NCBI GenBank assembly: GCA_028713555.1
Contig: JAQTOA010000001.1
Span: 186,001 to 250,000 of the forward strand
Direction of reading: 5' to 3'
DNA length: 64,000 nt
Source of the DNA: Sterolibacterium sp.
Lineage (GTDB): Bacteria > Pseudomonadota > Gammaproteobacteria > Burkholderiales > Rhodocyclaceae
A program made the translations under genes and the position numbers. Positions 15,952-26,305 of this stretch are shown piece after piece (position 1 is the first letter of the stretch; every line of letters starts with the position of its first letter). Below the pieces are notes generated by a model. It saw only the letters and a list, made by a program, of their open reading frames with translations, searched no databases and was not told where the DNA came from.

Positions 15952-17672
15952 AATTCGTTCATAGTCCCCTGCTTTCGCAACCCTTGCCGGCTTGGCGGGC
16001 GCGTTTGGTGCTGCTCGGGTTGCTGACGGGCTTTCTGACGCTGGCCTGCTGGTCGCTGTATCTGCAGGGTTTCAATAGTAGCTTCCTTCAGGAAAAGGGC
16101 GCCTCGCGTTATTCCAGGGTGATTGAAGTGTCTGCCACCCGCGGCCGCATCATGGATCGTCACGGTGATGTCCTGGCGGTATCGACGCCGGTCAAATCGA
16201 TCTGGGCCATTCCTGAAGACGCCAAGCTGCAACCAGCGCAAGCCCGTGGTTTGGCGGCGCTGCTGGAGATGGACACCCGCGAGCTGACGCGCAAGCTGGC
16301 CTCTGAGCGCGAGTTTGTTTTCATCAAGCGGCAAATTTCGCCGAATGTGGCCGAAAAAATCGCGGCGCTGAATCTTCCCGGTATCCACGAACAGCCTGAG
16401 TATCGCCGCTATTACCCGGCTGCCGAAGTGATCGCGCACATGCTGGGGTTTACCGGGGCGGAGGATATTGGCCAGGAGGGTGTCGAACTGGCTTTCCAGG
16501 GCATGCTCGCCGGCAAGCCCGGCAGCCGCAGAGTGATCAAGGACAGGCGCGGCCAGATTGTCGAGGATGTGGAAAGCATCAAGTTGCCGCTGGAAGGCAA
16601 GGATGTCACGCTGGCGCTGGATGCCAAGATCCAGTATCTGGCCTATACCCAACTACGCCAGGCGCTGGTCGAGCATAAGGCCAAGGCTGGCGGCATCGTG
16701 GTGCTGGATGCCAAGAGCGGCGAGGTGCTGGCGCTGGTCAATTTGCCGACTTACAACCCCAATAACCGCGTCCGGCTGGCCGGCGCGCAGTTGCGCAACC
16801 GTGCCCTCACCGACACCTTCGAGCCGGGCTCGACCATGAAACCATTTACCGCGGCGCTGGCTCTGGAGAAAGGCAAGTTCCGCTTCGACACCACCATCCA
16901 GACGGCTCCCGGCACCCTGACCATCGGTGGCGCGACGATCCACGATGCGCATATGCATGGCGTGCTGACCGTGGCGCAGGTGATTCAGAAATCCTCGAAT
17001 GTCGGCGCCGCGAAAATGGCATTGACCTTGCCGGCCGAGGACATGTGGACCATGTTCGACAGCCTCGGCTTCGGCACGCCGCTCAAGCTCGGCTTTCCCG
17101 GCGAGGTCAGCGGCCGTTTGCGGCCATTCAAGAGCTGGCGTCCGATCGAGCAGGCCACCATGGCTTATGGCCATGGCATTTCGGTGACGCTGATCCAGTT
17201 GGCCCATGCCTATCTGGCCTTCGCCCGCGACGGCGACCTGGTACCGCTGTCCCTGACCAAGGTGGATACGCCGCCGCTGGTTGGCAAACCAGTGTTCTCG
17301 GCGCAAACCGCGCACGAGGTCAGGGCGATGCTGGAACTGGCGGTGCTGCCGGGCGGCACCGCGCCCAAGGCCCAGGTTGCGGGCTATCGCGTCGCCGGCA
17401 AGACGGGCACCGCGCACAAGCTCGATGGCGCAAGTTACTCCAACAAATATGTCGCCTCTTTCGTCGGCTTTGCCCCGGCTTCCGATCCGCGCCTGGTCGT
17501 CGCGGTAATGATCGACGAACCTTCCGCTGGCATCTATTACGGCGGCGATGTGGCGGCGCCAGTATTTTCGCAGGTGATGGCCGGCAGCCTGCGTGCCCTT
17601 GGTGTCGCGCCGGATGCGCCGACACGCCACTTGCAGGTGGCTAGCGATACGCCGATTCGGGAGAGCATGTGA
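15948..17672 (+). CDS. ftsI: Peptidoglycan D,D-transpeptidase FtsI (PBP3)
   Basis: A 574-residue septal transpeptidase. The GTG at 15948 overlaps the ftsL stop; an upstream in-frame extension is ftsL shadow. One transmembrane helix (about 18-40) anchors the periplasmic part. The pedestal has ATRGRIMDRHGDVLA. The transpeptidase domain shows all three motifs: STMKP with the acylated Ser, KSSN, and AGKTGTAHK. Its stop overlaps the murF GTG by 4 nt, so no murE lies where most betaproteobacteria have it. Confidence 0.97.
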   Translation: MKFVHSPLLSQPLPAWRARLVLLGLLTGFLTLACWSLYLQGFNSSFLQEKGASRYSRVIEVSATRGRIMDRHGDVLAVSTPVKSIWAIPEDAKLQPAQARGLAALLEMDTRELTRKLASEREFVFIKRQISPNVAEKIAALNLPGIHEQPEYRRYYPAAEVIAHMLGFTGAEDIGQEGVELAFQGMLAGKPGSRRVIKDRRGQIVEDVESIKLPLEGKDVTLALDAKIQYLAYTQLRQALVEHKAKAGGIVVLDAKSGEVLALVNLPTYNPNNRVRLAGAQLRNRALTDTFEPGSTMKPFTAALALEKGKFRFDTTIQTAPGTLTIGGATIHDAHMHGVLTVAQVIQKSSNVGAAKMALTLPAEDMWTMFDSLGFGTPLKLGFPGEVSGRLRPFKSWRPIEQATMAYGHGISVTLIQLAHAYLAFARDGDLVPLSLTKVDTPPLVGKPVFSAQTAHEVRAMLELAVLPGGTAPKAQVAGYRVAGKTGTAHKLDGASYSNKYVASFVGFAPASDPRLVVAVMIDEPSAGIYYGGDVAAPVFSQVMAGSLRALGVAPDAPTRHLQVASDTPIRESM

Positions 17673-19093
17673 GCGAAGCTGACAGCATGATGACGCTGCA
17701 GGAAGCGGCGCTGGCCACGTTGGGCAGCAGCGTGCAAAGCGACATGTGCTTCAACGGCGTGTCCACCGATACGCGTTCCATAGCCCCCGGCGATCTGTTT
17801 GTCGCCCTGAAAGGCGAACGTTTCGATGGCCATGCCTTTGTCGAGCAGGCGCTGGCGCAAGGCGCGGCGGCAGTCATGGTCGAATCCGCCTGGGCGCCGC
17901 CGCCGGGCAAGAATCTACCGCTGCTGGCGGTTGCCGATACGCGGCGTGCGTTTGGCGATCTAGCGGCGTATTGGCGCGCCAAATTTTCCCTGCCGCTGAT
18001 TGGAGTGACCGGCAGCAACGGCAAGACCACGGTCAAGGAAATGTGCGCCGCCATCTGGCGCGCGGAATTGGGCGACAGGAACAACGGCGGCGATTTCGCT
18101 GCCTGGGTACCAGCTCGTGTTTTGGCAACTGAAGGCAACCTCAACAACGACATCGGGCTGCCGCTGATGCTGCTCAAGTTGCGCGGAATGCATCGCGCCG
18201 CGGTGATCGAGATGGGCATGAACCATCCGGGCGAAATCGCCTACCTGTCAAAGCTTGCCCGGCCCAGCGTGGCGCTGGTCAACAACGCCCAGCGCGCCCA
18301 TCTGGCAGGCCTCGGCAGCCTGACCGAAGTGGCGCGCGCCAAAGGAGAAATCTTTTCGGGCCTGATGCCGAATGGCGTTGCCGTGATTAACGCCGATGAT
18401 CCCCATGCCGCGCTGTGGCGCGAGCTGGCGCTTGCAGCTGGTGCCGGGCGCATCCTCGGCTTCGGTCTGCAACAGCCGGCCGAAATCGGCGCGCAAATTA
18501 CCCCGCGGGTTTTCGGCAGCCTGCTGCAACTGACGACGCCGCAAGGAACGGCCATGATCGAATTGAGCGTGCCCGGCCAGCATAATGTGCTGAACGCCTT
18601 GGCAGCCACTGCCGCGACGCTGGCCAGCGGCGTCGGACTGGAAGCGGTGGCGGCCGGGCTTGCCGCGTACCGCGGCATCAAGGGCAGGCTGCAGCGGCGC
18701 CGGGCAGTGCATGGTGCGCTGCTGATCGACGACACTTACAACGCCAATCCGGATTCGATGCGCGCGGCTATCCGGGTGCTGGCGGCGCTGCCGGGGAAAA
18801 AGATTTTCGTTCTTGGCGACATGGGCGAAGTCGGTGAGCAAGCCGGGCAGTTCCACGACGAAATCGGCGGTTACGCCAAAAGCATGGGAGTGGATCGGCT
18901 GCTGGCGCTGGGAGATCATGCCGCTACCGCGGTACGCAACTTCGGCGACGGCGGCCATCACTTCAAGAGCGCCGAAACGCTGATCGAAACTTTACTGCCG
19001 TTGCTGGACGCCGATATGACGGTTCTGGTGAAAGGTTCGCGCTTCATGAAAATGGAGCGCGTGGCGGATGCAATTGCGGATGAAACGACATGA
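17669..19093 (+). CDS. murF: UDP-N-acetylmuramoyl-tripeptide--D-alanyl-D-alanine ligase MurF
   Basis: A 474-residue cytoplasmic Mur ligase that adds D-Ala-D-Ala to UDP-MurNAc-tripeptide. It is MurF rather than MurE: GVTGSNGKTTVKEM (P-loop), ATEGNLNNDIGLPLMLL, IEMGMNHPGEIAYL, AHLAGLGSLTEVARAKGEIF and DDTYNANPDSMRAAI are MurF signatures, and there is no DNPR motif. Start is GTG overlapping ftsI. Between the P-loop region and NLNNDIG there is a run (GDRNNGGDFAAWVP) that seems longer than in most MurF proteins. mraY follows after 21 nt. Confidence 0.95.
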   Translation: MSEADSMMTLQEAALATLGSSVQSDMCFNGVSTDTRSIAPGDLFVALKGERFDGHAFVEQALAQGAAAVMVESAWAPPPGKNLPLLAVADTRRAFGDLAAYWRAKFSLPLIGVTGSNGKTTVKEMCAAIWRAELGDRNNGGDFAAWVPARVLATEGNLNNDIGLPLMLLKLRGMHRAAVIEMGMNHPGEIAYLSKLARPSVALVNNAQRAHLAGLGSLTEVARAKGEIFSGLMPNGVAVINADDPHAALWRELALAAGAGRILGFGLQQPAEIGAQITPRVFGSLLQLTTPQGTAMIELSVPGQHNVLNALAATAATLASGVGLEAVAAGLAAYRGIKGRLQRRRAVHGALLIDDTYNANPDSMRAAIRVLAALPGKKIFVLGDMGEVGEQAGQFHDEIGGYAKSMGVDRLLALGDHAATAVRNFGDGGHHFKSAETLIETLLPLLDADMTVLVKGSRFMKMERVADAIADETT

Positions 19094-19114
19094 AACAGAC
19101 CCAAAGGATTCCCG

Positions 19115-20269
19115 ATGTTTCTTGAAATTGCCCAATGGCTGGCGAAGGACATCCGCGCCTTCAATGTTTTCAGCTATATCACGCTGCGCGCGGTTCTGGC
19201 CACCCTGACTGCGTTGTGTATTTCTTTCTTGTTCGGACCAATGCTGATACGTTGGCTGACGGCGAAGAAAATCGGCCAGGCGGTGCGCGATGACGGCCCG
19301 CAATCGCATCTCGTTAAATCCGGCACGCCAACCATGGGTGGCGCCTTGATCCTGATCGCCATCGTGGTGACCACGCTGCTCTGGGCTGATCTCTCGAATC
19401 GCTTCATCTGGATCGTTCTGATCGTCACGTTGGGGTTCGGCGCCATCGGCTGGGTGGACGATTGGCGCAAGGTCGTGCATGGCAATCCGAAAGGGCTTCC
19501 GGCACGTAGCAAATTTTTCCTGCAATCCTTGATTGGCATCGTCGCGGCGTTGTATATCGTGTTCTCGATTTCGGCGCCCAACAACGACAAGGTCATCGAC
19601 CTGTTCCTGCAATGGGTCGGCAGCGGATTCACCCTGGAACTGCCGCTGAGGGCCGACCTGATCGTGCCCTTCTTCAAGAATATTGCCTATCCGCTCGGGC
19701 TGTTCGGCTTCATCGTGCTGACCTACTTCGTCATCGTCGGCACCAGTAACGCGGTGAATTTGACCGATGGCCTCGATGGCCTGGCCATCATGCCGACGGT
19801 CATGGTCGGTGGGGCGCTCGGAATTTTTGCCTATGTTGCAGGCAACGTCGTTTATTCGAAATACCTGTTGCTGCCGTACATCCCGGGCGCCGGCGAACTG
19901 ACCGTATTTTGCGGAGCGCTGGCCGGTGCCGGACTCGGATTTCTGTGGTTCAACGCCTATCCGGCCGAGGTATTCATGGGCGATGTCGGTGCGTTGTCGC
20001 TCGGCGCTGCGCTCGGTGCGGTGGCGGTGATCGTCCGTCAGGAAGTCGTGCTGTTGATCATGGGCGGCGTGTTCGTTGCCGAAACCCTGTCGGTGATGCT
20101 GCAAGTGACCTATTTCAAGTGGTCCGGGGGGAAGCGCATCTTCCGCATGGCGCCGCTGCATCACCATTACGAACTGGGTGGTTGGAAAGAGACTCAAGTG
20201 GTGGTCAGGTTCTGGATCATCACCATCATGCTGGTGCTGTTCGGATTATCGACTTTGAAAATACGATGA
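19115..20269 (+). CDS. mraY: Phospho-N-acetylmuramoyl-pentapeptide-transferase MraY
   Basis: A 384-residue polytopic membrane enzyme that makes lipid I from UDP-MurNAc-pentapeptide and undecaprenyl phosphate. About ten hydrophobic segments are visible. Diagnostic loops are [23 protein letters not shown] (the catalytic Asp pair), [16 protein letters not shown] and the C-terminal [12 protein letters not shown] histidine motif. AAAGGA precedes the ATG. The last codons overlap the murD start (ATGA). Confidence 0.97.
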   Translation: MFLEIAQWLAKDIRAFNVFSYITLRAVLATLTALCISFLFGPMLIRWLTAKKIGQAVRDDGPQSHLVKSGTPTMGGALILIAIVVTTLLWADLSNRFIWIVLIVTLGFGAIGWVDDWRKVVHGNPKGLPARSKFFLQSLIGIVAALYIVFSISAPNNDKVIDLFLQWVGSGFTLELPLRADLIVPFFKNIAYPLGLFGFIVLTYFVIVGTSNAVNLTDGLDGLAIMPTVMVGGALGIFAYVAGNVVYSKYLLLPYIPGAGELTVFCGALAGAGLGFLWFNAYPAEVFMGDVGALSLGAALGAVAVIVRQEVVLLIMGGVFVAETLSVMLQVTYFKWSGGKRIFRMAPLHHHYELGGWKETQVVVRFWIITIMLVLFGLSTLKIR

Positions 20270-21768
20270 ACTTGAACGGCAAACTCGTCCTGGTGCTTGG
20301 CCTCGGCGAATCGGGGCTGGCGATGGCGCGCTGGTGCTTGCGGCGCGGCGCACGGGTGCGCGTCGCAGATACGCGTGCCGAGCCGCCGATGCTGGCGGGA
20401 TTGCGGCAGGCTGTGGCGGAGGCGAATTTCATCCCCGGCGAATTCGACAAGTCGCTGCTGGAAGGCGTCGATCTGCTGGCGCTTTCTCCCGGACTGTCGG
20501 GTGGTCTGATGGTGGTTTTCGAAGCACGCTCGCGCGGCATCCCGGTGGTCGGCGAGATCGAGCTGTTTGCCCAGGCGCTGCGCGACCTCGGTGTGCGCGA
20601 CAAAACCAAGGTGATCGCCATCACCGGCACCAACGGCAAGACCACCACCACGGCCTTGACCAGCCATCTGTGTCGCAGCGTCGGCAAAGACGCGGAAGCT
20701 GCGGGGAATATTTCGCCGGCCGCGCTGGACGCCCTGATGAGCCGTCTTGAGAGCGGGCGACTGCCTGAGATATGGGTATTGGAGCTATCCAGCTTCCAGC
20801 TTGAGACGACCCAAACGCTGAACGCCGATGTGGCTACGGTGCTCAACGTTACCGACGATCATCTGGACCGCTACATTGACCTCGACGAGTACGCCAGCGC
20901 CAAGGCGCAGGTGCTTGTCCATGACCAGAGCAATGCCGGAGTGCAGGTTCTCAACCGGAACGACAGTCGTGTCAGGAAGATGGCGCGGCCGGGGCGCTGG
21001 CTGATCAGCTTTGGTCTGGATGCGCCGGGGATGCTGGAAGATTTTGGTTTGCGCGAACGGGGTGGCGAGTTCTGGCTGGTTCAGGGCGATAACTTCCTGC
21101 TGCCGATGTCCGAATTGCCGCTGGCCGGTTTGCACAATGCTTCCAACGCGCTTACGGCGCTGGCGCTGTGTTACGCCATCGGCTTGCCGTTGCCGCCACT
21201 GGTCGAGGGGCTGCGCCGCTTCAAGGGCTTGGCGCATCGCGTCGAGAAAATCGCTGAGATCAATGGCGTGACTTACTATGACGACTCCAAGGGCACCAAC
21301 GTCGGCGCCACCGTCGCCGCCCTAGACGGTATTGGCGGCCAGATGGTCGTCCAATCTAGTCACCTCCCTCCCCCGGGGAGGGAAGCCGGGAGGGAGGGCA
21401 CTTCGACTGCGCCAAGCGCCGGCAATCAGCACGATCCAAAGATCGTGCTGATTGCCGGCGGCGATGGCAAAGGCCAGGATTTTTCTCCGCTGCAGGGCGC
21501 GGTGACTCGCCATGCTCGCGGCATTGTGCTGATCGGCCGCGATGCAGCCAAGATCGGAGCGGTGCTGGCTTCCTGCGGTTTGCCCCTGGTTCTGGCGAAT
21601 GACATGAGCGAAGCCGTGCGCCTGGCGGCCAGCTCGGCATTGCCGGGCGACGCGGTGCTGCTCTCACCGGCTTGCGCCAGCTTTGACATGTACCGCAATT
21701 ATGTTCATCGAGCCGAGGTGTTCGCCGCGGCGGTGCACGCGATGCAGATAACGGGAACAACGTCATGA
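20266..21768 (+). CDS. murD: UDP-N-acetylmuramoyl-L-alanine--D-glutamate ligase MurD, with in-frame insertion
   Basis: A 500-residue Mur ligase adding D-Glu to UDP-MurNAc-L-Ala. The start ATG at 20266 overlaps mraY by 4 nt; the frame stays open further upstream, but that is shadow. It shows [28 protein letters not shown] (P-loop), LELSSFQLE and HRVEKI, then the DDSKGTN loop. Between VAALDGI and [15 protein letters not shown] it carries about 30 extra residues (starting near [12 protein letters not shown]) rich in Pro, Gly and Ser, containing a 19-bp perfect inverted repeat. E. coli MurD is 438 residues. The insertion lies at the entry to the C-terminal domain, probably as a surface loop. Confidence 0.95.
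   Translation: MNLNGKLVLVLGLGESGLAMARWCLRRGARVRVADTRAEPPMLAGLRQAVAEANFIPGEFDKSLLEGVDLLALSPGLSGGLMVVFEARSRGIPVVGEIELFAQALRDLGVRDKTKVIAITGTNGKTTTTALTSHLCRSVGKDAEAAGNISPAALDALMSRLESGRLPEIWVLELSSFQLETTQTLNADVATVLNVTDDHLDRYIDLDEYASAKAQVLVHDQSNAGVQVLNRNDSRVRKMARPGRWLISFGLDAPGMLEDFGLRERGGEFWLVQGDNFLLPMSELPLAGLHNASNALTALALCYAIGLPLPPLVEGLRRFKGLAHRVEKIAEINGVTYYDDSKGTNVGATVAALDGIGGQMVVQSSHLPPPGREAGREGTSTAPSAGNQHDPKIVLIAGGDGKGQDFSPLQGAVTRHARGIVLIGRDAAKIGAVLASCGLPLVLANDMSEAVRLAASSALPGDAVLLSPACASFDMYRNYVHRAEVFAAAVHAMQITGTTS
21340..21459. repeat. Palindromic in-frame insertion in murD with 19-bp inverted repeat
   Basis: Arms 21418-21436 and 21441-21459 are exact reverse complements around caaa. The right arm is the native codons for KIVLIAG, so the left arm is an inverted copy of host coding sequence. 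Just upstream, at about 21361-21400, is a C/G-rich imperfect palindrome (ctccctccc then gggaggga). The total length keeps the murD frame. Confidence 0.85.
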
Positions 21769-22931
21769 TGCGGCGCCTGGTTACTTCGCAAGGCGCCGGT
21801 GCGCCAGCCGAGTTCGATGACTGGCTGCTGTGGCCGGTGCTGGGACTGCTCATGTTTGGTCTGGTGATGGTGTATTCGGCGTCGATCGCTACTGCCGAAG
21901 GGAGTAAGTTCACTGGTAACCAGTCAGCTTACTTCCTGGTGCGCCACGCAGTCTTCGTTGTTGTCGGCCTGATTGCGGCGGTGGTGGTGTTTCAAATCCC
22001 GCTGCGCGTCTGGCAGCAGATGGCGCCGTGGCTGTTCGTGGTGGGTTTCGTGCTGCTGCTGGCGGTACTTTTGCCTCATGTCGGTCGTTCGGTCAACGGC
22101 GCCCAGCGCTGGCTGCCGCTTGGTCCGGTGAATCTCCAGCCGTCCGAACTGATGAAGCTCTTCGCCGTGCTTTACGCCGCCGATTACACGACGCGCAAGT
22201 TGGCCGACATGGCTTCGTTTCGGCGTGGCTTCGCGCCGCTGGCGGTTGTCATGTTGCTGGTCGGCGGCCTGCTGCTGCGCGAGCCGGACTTCGGCGCCTT
22301 CGTGGTGATCGTCTGCATTGCCATGGGCATCCTGTTCCTCGGTGGTATCAACGCACGCCTGTTCAGCGCGCTGGTCGTCGTGCTGCTGGCCGGTTTCGTG
22401 GTGCTGATCTGGATTTCGCCTTATCGGCGCGAGCGCATCTTCGGTTTCATGGATCCATGGCAGGACGCTTACGGCAAGGGATACCAGCTTTCGCATGCGC
22501 TGATCGCCTTCGGCCGCGGCGAGTGGTTCGGCGTTGGTCTCGGCGCCAGCGTCGAGAAGTTGTTCTATCTGCCCGAGGCGCACACCGATTTCCTGCTCGC
22601 CGTAATCGCCGAGGAACTGGGTTTCTTTGGCGTGCTTACGGTGATTGCTCTATTTGCCCTGATTGTCCAGCGTGCTTCCGTGATCGGCCGCCAGGCGCTG
22701 CAACTCGATCGTGTCTATGCCGGCCTGGTGGCTCAAGGCATCGGCATCTGGATCGGGGTCCAGGCTTTCATCAACATGGGGGTCAACATGGGCTTGCTGC
22801 CGACCAAGGGATTGACCCTGCCGCTAATGAGCTTCGGCGGCTCGGGCATCCTGGCCAACTGTGTGGCGCTGGCCATCCTGTTGAGGGTTGACTACGAGAA
22901 TAGACAGCTGATGCGGGGAATAACGGTATGA
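21765..22931 (+). CDS. ftsW: Peptidoglycan glycosyltransferase FtsW (SEDS family)
   Basis: A 388-residue polytopic membrane protein that polymerises septal glycan from lipid II together with FtsI. It has roughly ten membrane helices. SEDS signatures are [20 protein letters not shown] near the middle, the periplasmic region around [18 protein letters not shown] with the catalytic Asp, and [24 protein letters not shown] at the end. The start overlaps the murD stop (ATGA) and the stop overlaps the murG start. Confidence 0.97.
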   Translation: MMRRLVTSQGAGAPAEFDDWLLWPVLGLLMFGLVMVYSASIATAEGSKFTGNQSAYFLVRHAVFVVVGLIAAVVVFQIPLRVWQQMAPWLFVVGFVLLLAVLLPHVGRSVNGAQRWLPLGPVNLQPSELMKLFAVLYAADYTTRKLADMASFRRGFAPLAVVMLLVGGLLLREPDFGAFVVIVCIAMGILFLGGINARLFSALVVVLLAGFVVLIWISPYRRERIFGFMDPWQDAYGKGYQLSHALIAFGRGEWFGVGLGASVEKLFYLPEAHTDFLLAVIAEELGFFGVLTVIALFALIVQRASVIGRQALQLDRVYAGLVAQGIGIWIGVQAFINMGVNMGLLPTKGLTLPLMSFGGSGILANCVALAILLRVDYENRQLMRGITV

Positions 22932-23995
22932 CCAAGACTCTGCTGGTCATGGCGGGCGGTACGGGTGGGCACATCTTTCCAGGCCTGGCGGTGGCCGATG
23001 CCGTCAAGGCCGCCGGCTGGCGCGTGGTATGGCTTGGCAATCCCAAGGGCATGGAGGCGAAGCTGGTGCCCAGCCGCGGTTACGAGATGGCGGAAGTGCG
23101 TTTTGCAGCCTTGCGCGGCAAAGGCTTGCTGCGCAAGCTGCTGCTGCCGTTTGGTTTGCTGAGCGGTTTCTGGCAGGCGCTGAAAGTGCTGAAACGTATT
23201 CAGCCCGATGTGGTTCTTGGCATGGGTGGCTTCATCAGTTTTCCCGGTGGCATGATGGCCGCACTGAAAGGCATACCGCTGGTGGTGCATGAGCAAAATT
23301 CCGTGGCGGGGCTGACCAACAGGGTGCTGGCCCGGGTAGCCGAGCGCGTCCTTACCGGTTTCCCGAATGCCATCCGCAAGGGTGAATGGTGCGGCAACCC
23401 GGTACGCCCGGAAATTGCCGCACTGCCAGAGACGGCGCAGCGCTTCGTCGAGCGAACGGCGCAAGGAAGTCCGCTGCGCCTGCTGGTTATCGGCGGCAGC
23501 CTCGGCGCCCAGGCACTCAACGATGTCGTGCCCAAGTCGCTGGCGTTGCTGCCTGAAGGTGAACGTCCGCAGGTGGTGCACCAGTCGGGCGCGAAGCATC
23601 TGGAATCGCTCAAGCACAACTATCAGCAAGCTGGCGTCGCGGCCAACTGTGTCGCTTTCATCGAGGATATGGCCGGCGCCTACGAATGGGCGGATTTGGT
23701 GATTTGCCGCGCCGGCGCATTGACCGTCGCGGAACTGGCTGCCGCCGGCGTTGCCAGCATCCTGGTGCCTTTTCCGCATGCGGTGGATGACCATCAGACG
23801 GCCAACGCCCGTTTTCTCACCAATGCCGGCGCGGCGATATTGTTGCCGCAAAGCGAACTGACGCCGGAGAAGCTGGCGTTGCTGCGCAACTTGAGTCGCG
23901 CACAGCTATTGCAAATGGCGGAAAAAGCCCGCGCAATCGCCAAACCCGATGCCACAGTTGTCGTGGCGCGTATCTGCAGGGAGTTAGCGAAATGA
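22928..23995 (+). CDS. murG: UDP-N-acetylglucosamine--undecaprenyl-pyrophosphoryl-muramoyl-pentapeptide transferase MurG
   Basis: A 355-residue GT-B glycosyltransferase that converts lipid I to lipid II at the inner face of the membrane. N-terminal [17 protein letters not shown] is the lipid I-binding glycine loop. [15 protein letters not shown] is the second signature. The C-terminal domain has [12 protein letters not shown] and [17 protein letters not shown] for UDP-GlcNAc. Both ends overlap their neighbours by 4 nt. Confidence 0.97.
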   Translation: MTKTLLVMAGGTGGHIFPGLAVADAVKAAGWRVVWLGNPKGMEAKLVPSRGYEMAEVRFAALRGKGLLRKLLLPFGLLSGFWQALKVLKRIQPDVVLGMGGFISFPGGMMAALKGIPLVVHEQNSVAGLTNRVLARVAERVLTGFPNAIRKGEWCGNPVRPEIAALPETAQRFVERTAQGSPLRLLVIGGSLGAQALNDVVPKSLALLPEGERPQVVHQSGAKHLESLKHNYQQAGVAANCVAFIEDMAGAYEWADLVICRAGALTVAELAAAGVASILVPFPHAVDDHQTANARFLTNAGAAILLPQSELTPEKLALLRNLSRAQLLQMAEKARAIAKPDATVVVARICRELAK

Positions 23996-25395
23996 AACAT
24001 AAAATCCACCATATTCATTTCGTTGGTATCGGCGGATCCGGCATGAGCGGAATCGCCGAGGTGCTGCTGAATCAGGGCTTCGAAGTGAGCGGCTCCGATC
24101 TTGCCGAGAACGCCGCAACGCGGCGCCTGGCCGGATTGGGCGCCCATATCGTGCTTGGGCACCAAGCCGGTAACGTCGTTGCGGCCGATGCGGTGGTGGT
24201 GTCCACTGCGGTCAAGGCCGATAACCCGGAAGTCGTTGCGGCGCGCGAGCGCAAAGTGCCGGTGGTGCCGCGTGCGCAGATGCTGGCCGAGTTGATGCGC
24301 CTCAAGCAGGGCATCGCGGTGGCGGGAACGCATGGCAAGACCACCACCACCAGCCTGATCGCCAGCATTCTCGCCGAAGGCGGCATCGATCCTACTTTCG
24401 TGATCGGAGGCCGGCTGAATTCGGCCGGCGCCAATGCCAAGCTCGGCCAGGGCGAATTCCTGGTCGCCGAGGCCGACGAATCGGACGCCTCCTTCCTGTA
24501 TCTGTCGCCGGTGATTTCGGTCGTCACCAATATCGACGCCGATCACATGGAAACCTACGGCCACGATTTCGGCAGGCTCAAACAGGCTTTCGTCGACTTC
24601 CTCCAGCGCCTGCCGTTTTATGGCGTCGCCGTACTCTGCGCCGATGACGCCAACGTGCGCGAGATCATGCCGCGCGTGGCGAAGCAGGTGGTCACTTATG
24701 GCCTGGCCGCCGACGCCAACCTGCATGCCGAAAATATCAGCGCCGAAGCCGGCCGGATGTGCTTCGACTGCGTCAGGGTGAATGGCAACGTCAGCCGCTT
24801 TCCGGTGCAGCTCAACCTGCCAGGGATGCACAATGTGCTGAACGCCTTGGCGGCGATTGCCGTAGCCAGCGAAGTTGGCGTCAGCGACAGCATCATCGCC
24901 AAGGCGCTGGCCGAATTTAAAGGTGTCGGCCGACGCTTCCAGAGCTATGGCGAAATTCCCTTGCCAAACGGCGGCAGTTTCACCTTGATCGACGATTATG
25001 GCCATCATCCGGCCGAGATGGCGGCGACGCTGGCTGCTGCACGCGGCGCTTTTCCGGGTCGGCGTCTGGTGCTGGCTTTTCAGCCGCACCGCTATACGCG
25101 CACCCGTGACTGTTTCGAGGATTTTGTCAAGGTGCTGTCTGGCTTCGAGGCGGTGCTGCTGGCCGAAGTCTATGCCGCCGGCGAGCCGCCCATCGTTGCC
25201 GCCGACAGCCGCGCCTTACTGCGCGCCATGCGTGTCGCCGGCAAGGTCGAGCCGGTGTTTGTCGATGAGATCGCCATGATGCCGCAGGCCATCCTTGATT
25301 TCGCCCGCGCCGGCGACGTGGTGATCACCATGGGCGCAGGCTCGATCGGCGGCGTGGCGGCGAAGTTGACGGTGAAGAAAAATGAACACGCCTAG
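23992..25395 (+). CDS. murC: UDP-N-acetylmuramate--L-alanine ligase MurC
   Basis: A 467-residue Mur ligase that adds L-Ala to UDP-MurNAc. Features in order: the Rossmann-like [20 protein letters not shown] (residues about 9-28), P-loop [36 protein letters not shown] and [14 protein letters not shown], with [16 protein letters not shown] in the C-terminal domain. Its final 14 nt overlap the murB start, a larger overlap than at most junctions here. Confidence 0.97.
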   Translation: MKHKIHHIHFVGIGGSGMSGIAEVLLNQGFEVSGSDLAENAATRRLAGLGAHIVLGHQAGNVVAADAVVVSTAVKADNPEVVAARERKVPVVPRAQMLAELMRLKQGIAVAGTHGKTTTTSLIASILAEGGIDPTFVIGGRLNSAGANAKLGQGEFLVAEADESDASFLYLSPVISVVTNIDADHMETYGHDFGRLKQAFVDFLQRLPFYGVAVLCADDANVREIMPRVAKQVVTYGLAADANLHAENISAEAGRMCFDCVRVNGNVSRFPVQLNLPGMHNVLNALAAIAVASEVGVSDSIIAKALAEFKGVGRRFQSYGEIPLPNGGSFTLIDDYGHHPAEMAATLAAARGAFPGRRLVLAFQPHRYTRTRDCFEDFVKVLSGFEAVLLAEVYAAGEPPIVAADSRALLRAMRVAGKVEPVFVDEIAMMPQAILDFARAGDVVITMGAGSIGGVAAKLTVKKNEHA

Positions 25396-26305
25396 CTTGC
25401 GCCAATTTCGTGGCGAACTGCGCGAGAACGAACCGATGGCCGGGCATGTTTCCTGGCGCGCCGGCGGGACGGTGGCGCGGGCTTATTTCCCGGCCGACCT
25501 GGATGACCTCTGTGTCTTTCTGCGCGCCTTGCGTCACGACGAGCCGTTGCTGTTCGTTGGTCTGGGTTCGAACCTGCTGGTGCGTGACAGCGGTTTCGAC
25601 GGCACCGTGGTATTCACGAACAACGCACTGAAGACCCTGCGCATTGAGAGCGATGGGTTGATCTACGCCGAAGCCGGTGTGCCCAGTCCGATCCTGGCGC
25701 GCTTTGCAGCCAAGAACAGCTTGGCTGGCGCAGAGTTTCTGGCCGGCATTCCGGGTACGTTGGGCGGTGCGCTGGCAATGAACGCCGGCTGCCATGGCGG
25801 CGAAACCTGGGGTTATGTTGTGCGGGTATTGATGCTTGGCCGTCATGGCGAATGCATCGAGCGGAGCGCTGCGGACTTTGAAATCGGCTATCGTCATGTG
25901 GGTCTGCGCGCGGCCACCGACGAGTGGTTCGCTGCGGCCTGGCTGCGTTTCCCGGCAGGCGACGGACAGGCCGCGCAGGCGCTGATTCAGAGCTTGCTGG
26001 AGCGGCGTAGCGCCAGCCAACCGGCTCAGCCGAATGCCGGCTCGGTATTCCGAAATCCGCCTGACGACCATGCCGCGCGCTTGATCGAGGAAGCCGGTTT
26101 GAAGGGACTCACAATCGGCGGCGCGCGAGTCTCGGAAAAGCATGCAAATTTCATCGTTAATCCAGAGTGCAAGGCAACCGCAAGTGAGATAGAAATGCTA
26201 ATCGGCCGGATCCAGGCGGTAGTCAAGGAAAAGTTCGGCGTGGCGTTACAGCGTGAAGTGAGAATTGTCGGGGAACACATGGCGTCTAAAGGCGGGTTCG
26301 CATGA
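25382..26305 (+). CDS. murB: UDP-N-acetylenolpyruvoylglucosamine reductase MurB
   Basis: A 307-residue FAD enzyme that reduces enolpyruvyl-UDP-GlcNAc to UDP-MurNAc with NADPH. FAD-binding segments are [18 protein letters not shown] and [22 protein letters not shown]. The catalytic Ser is in [11 protein letters not shown], and the short spacing after it indicates a type I MurB without the type II deletion. Position between murC and ddl is typical for betaproteobacteria. The stop overlaps the ddl ATG. Confidence 0.96.
   Translation: MNTPSLRQFRGELRENEPMAGHVSWRAGGTVARAYFPADLDDLCVFLRALRHDEPLLFVGLGSNLLVRDSGFDGTVVFTNNALKTLRIESDGLIYAEAGVPSPILARFAAKNSLAGAEFLAGIPGTLGGALAMNAGCHGGETWGYVVRVLMLGRHGECIERSAADFEIGYRHVGLRAATDEWFAAAWLRFPAGDGQAAQALIQSLLERRSASQPAQPNAGSVFRNPPDDHAARLIEEAGLKGLTIGGARVSEKHANFIVNPECKATASEIEMLIGRIQAVVKEKFGVALQREVRIVGEHMASKGGFA

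Noticed and set aside
18040-18115. Possible third in-frame insertion, in MurF before NLNNDIG
   Set aside because: The segment looks longer than usual, but there is no clear inverted repeat beyond gcga-tt-tcgc, and length varies here between species.
23794-25089. 431-codon minus-strand reading over murG/murC
   Set aside because: Antisense shadow. Both plus-strand proteins have complete family motifs.
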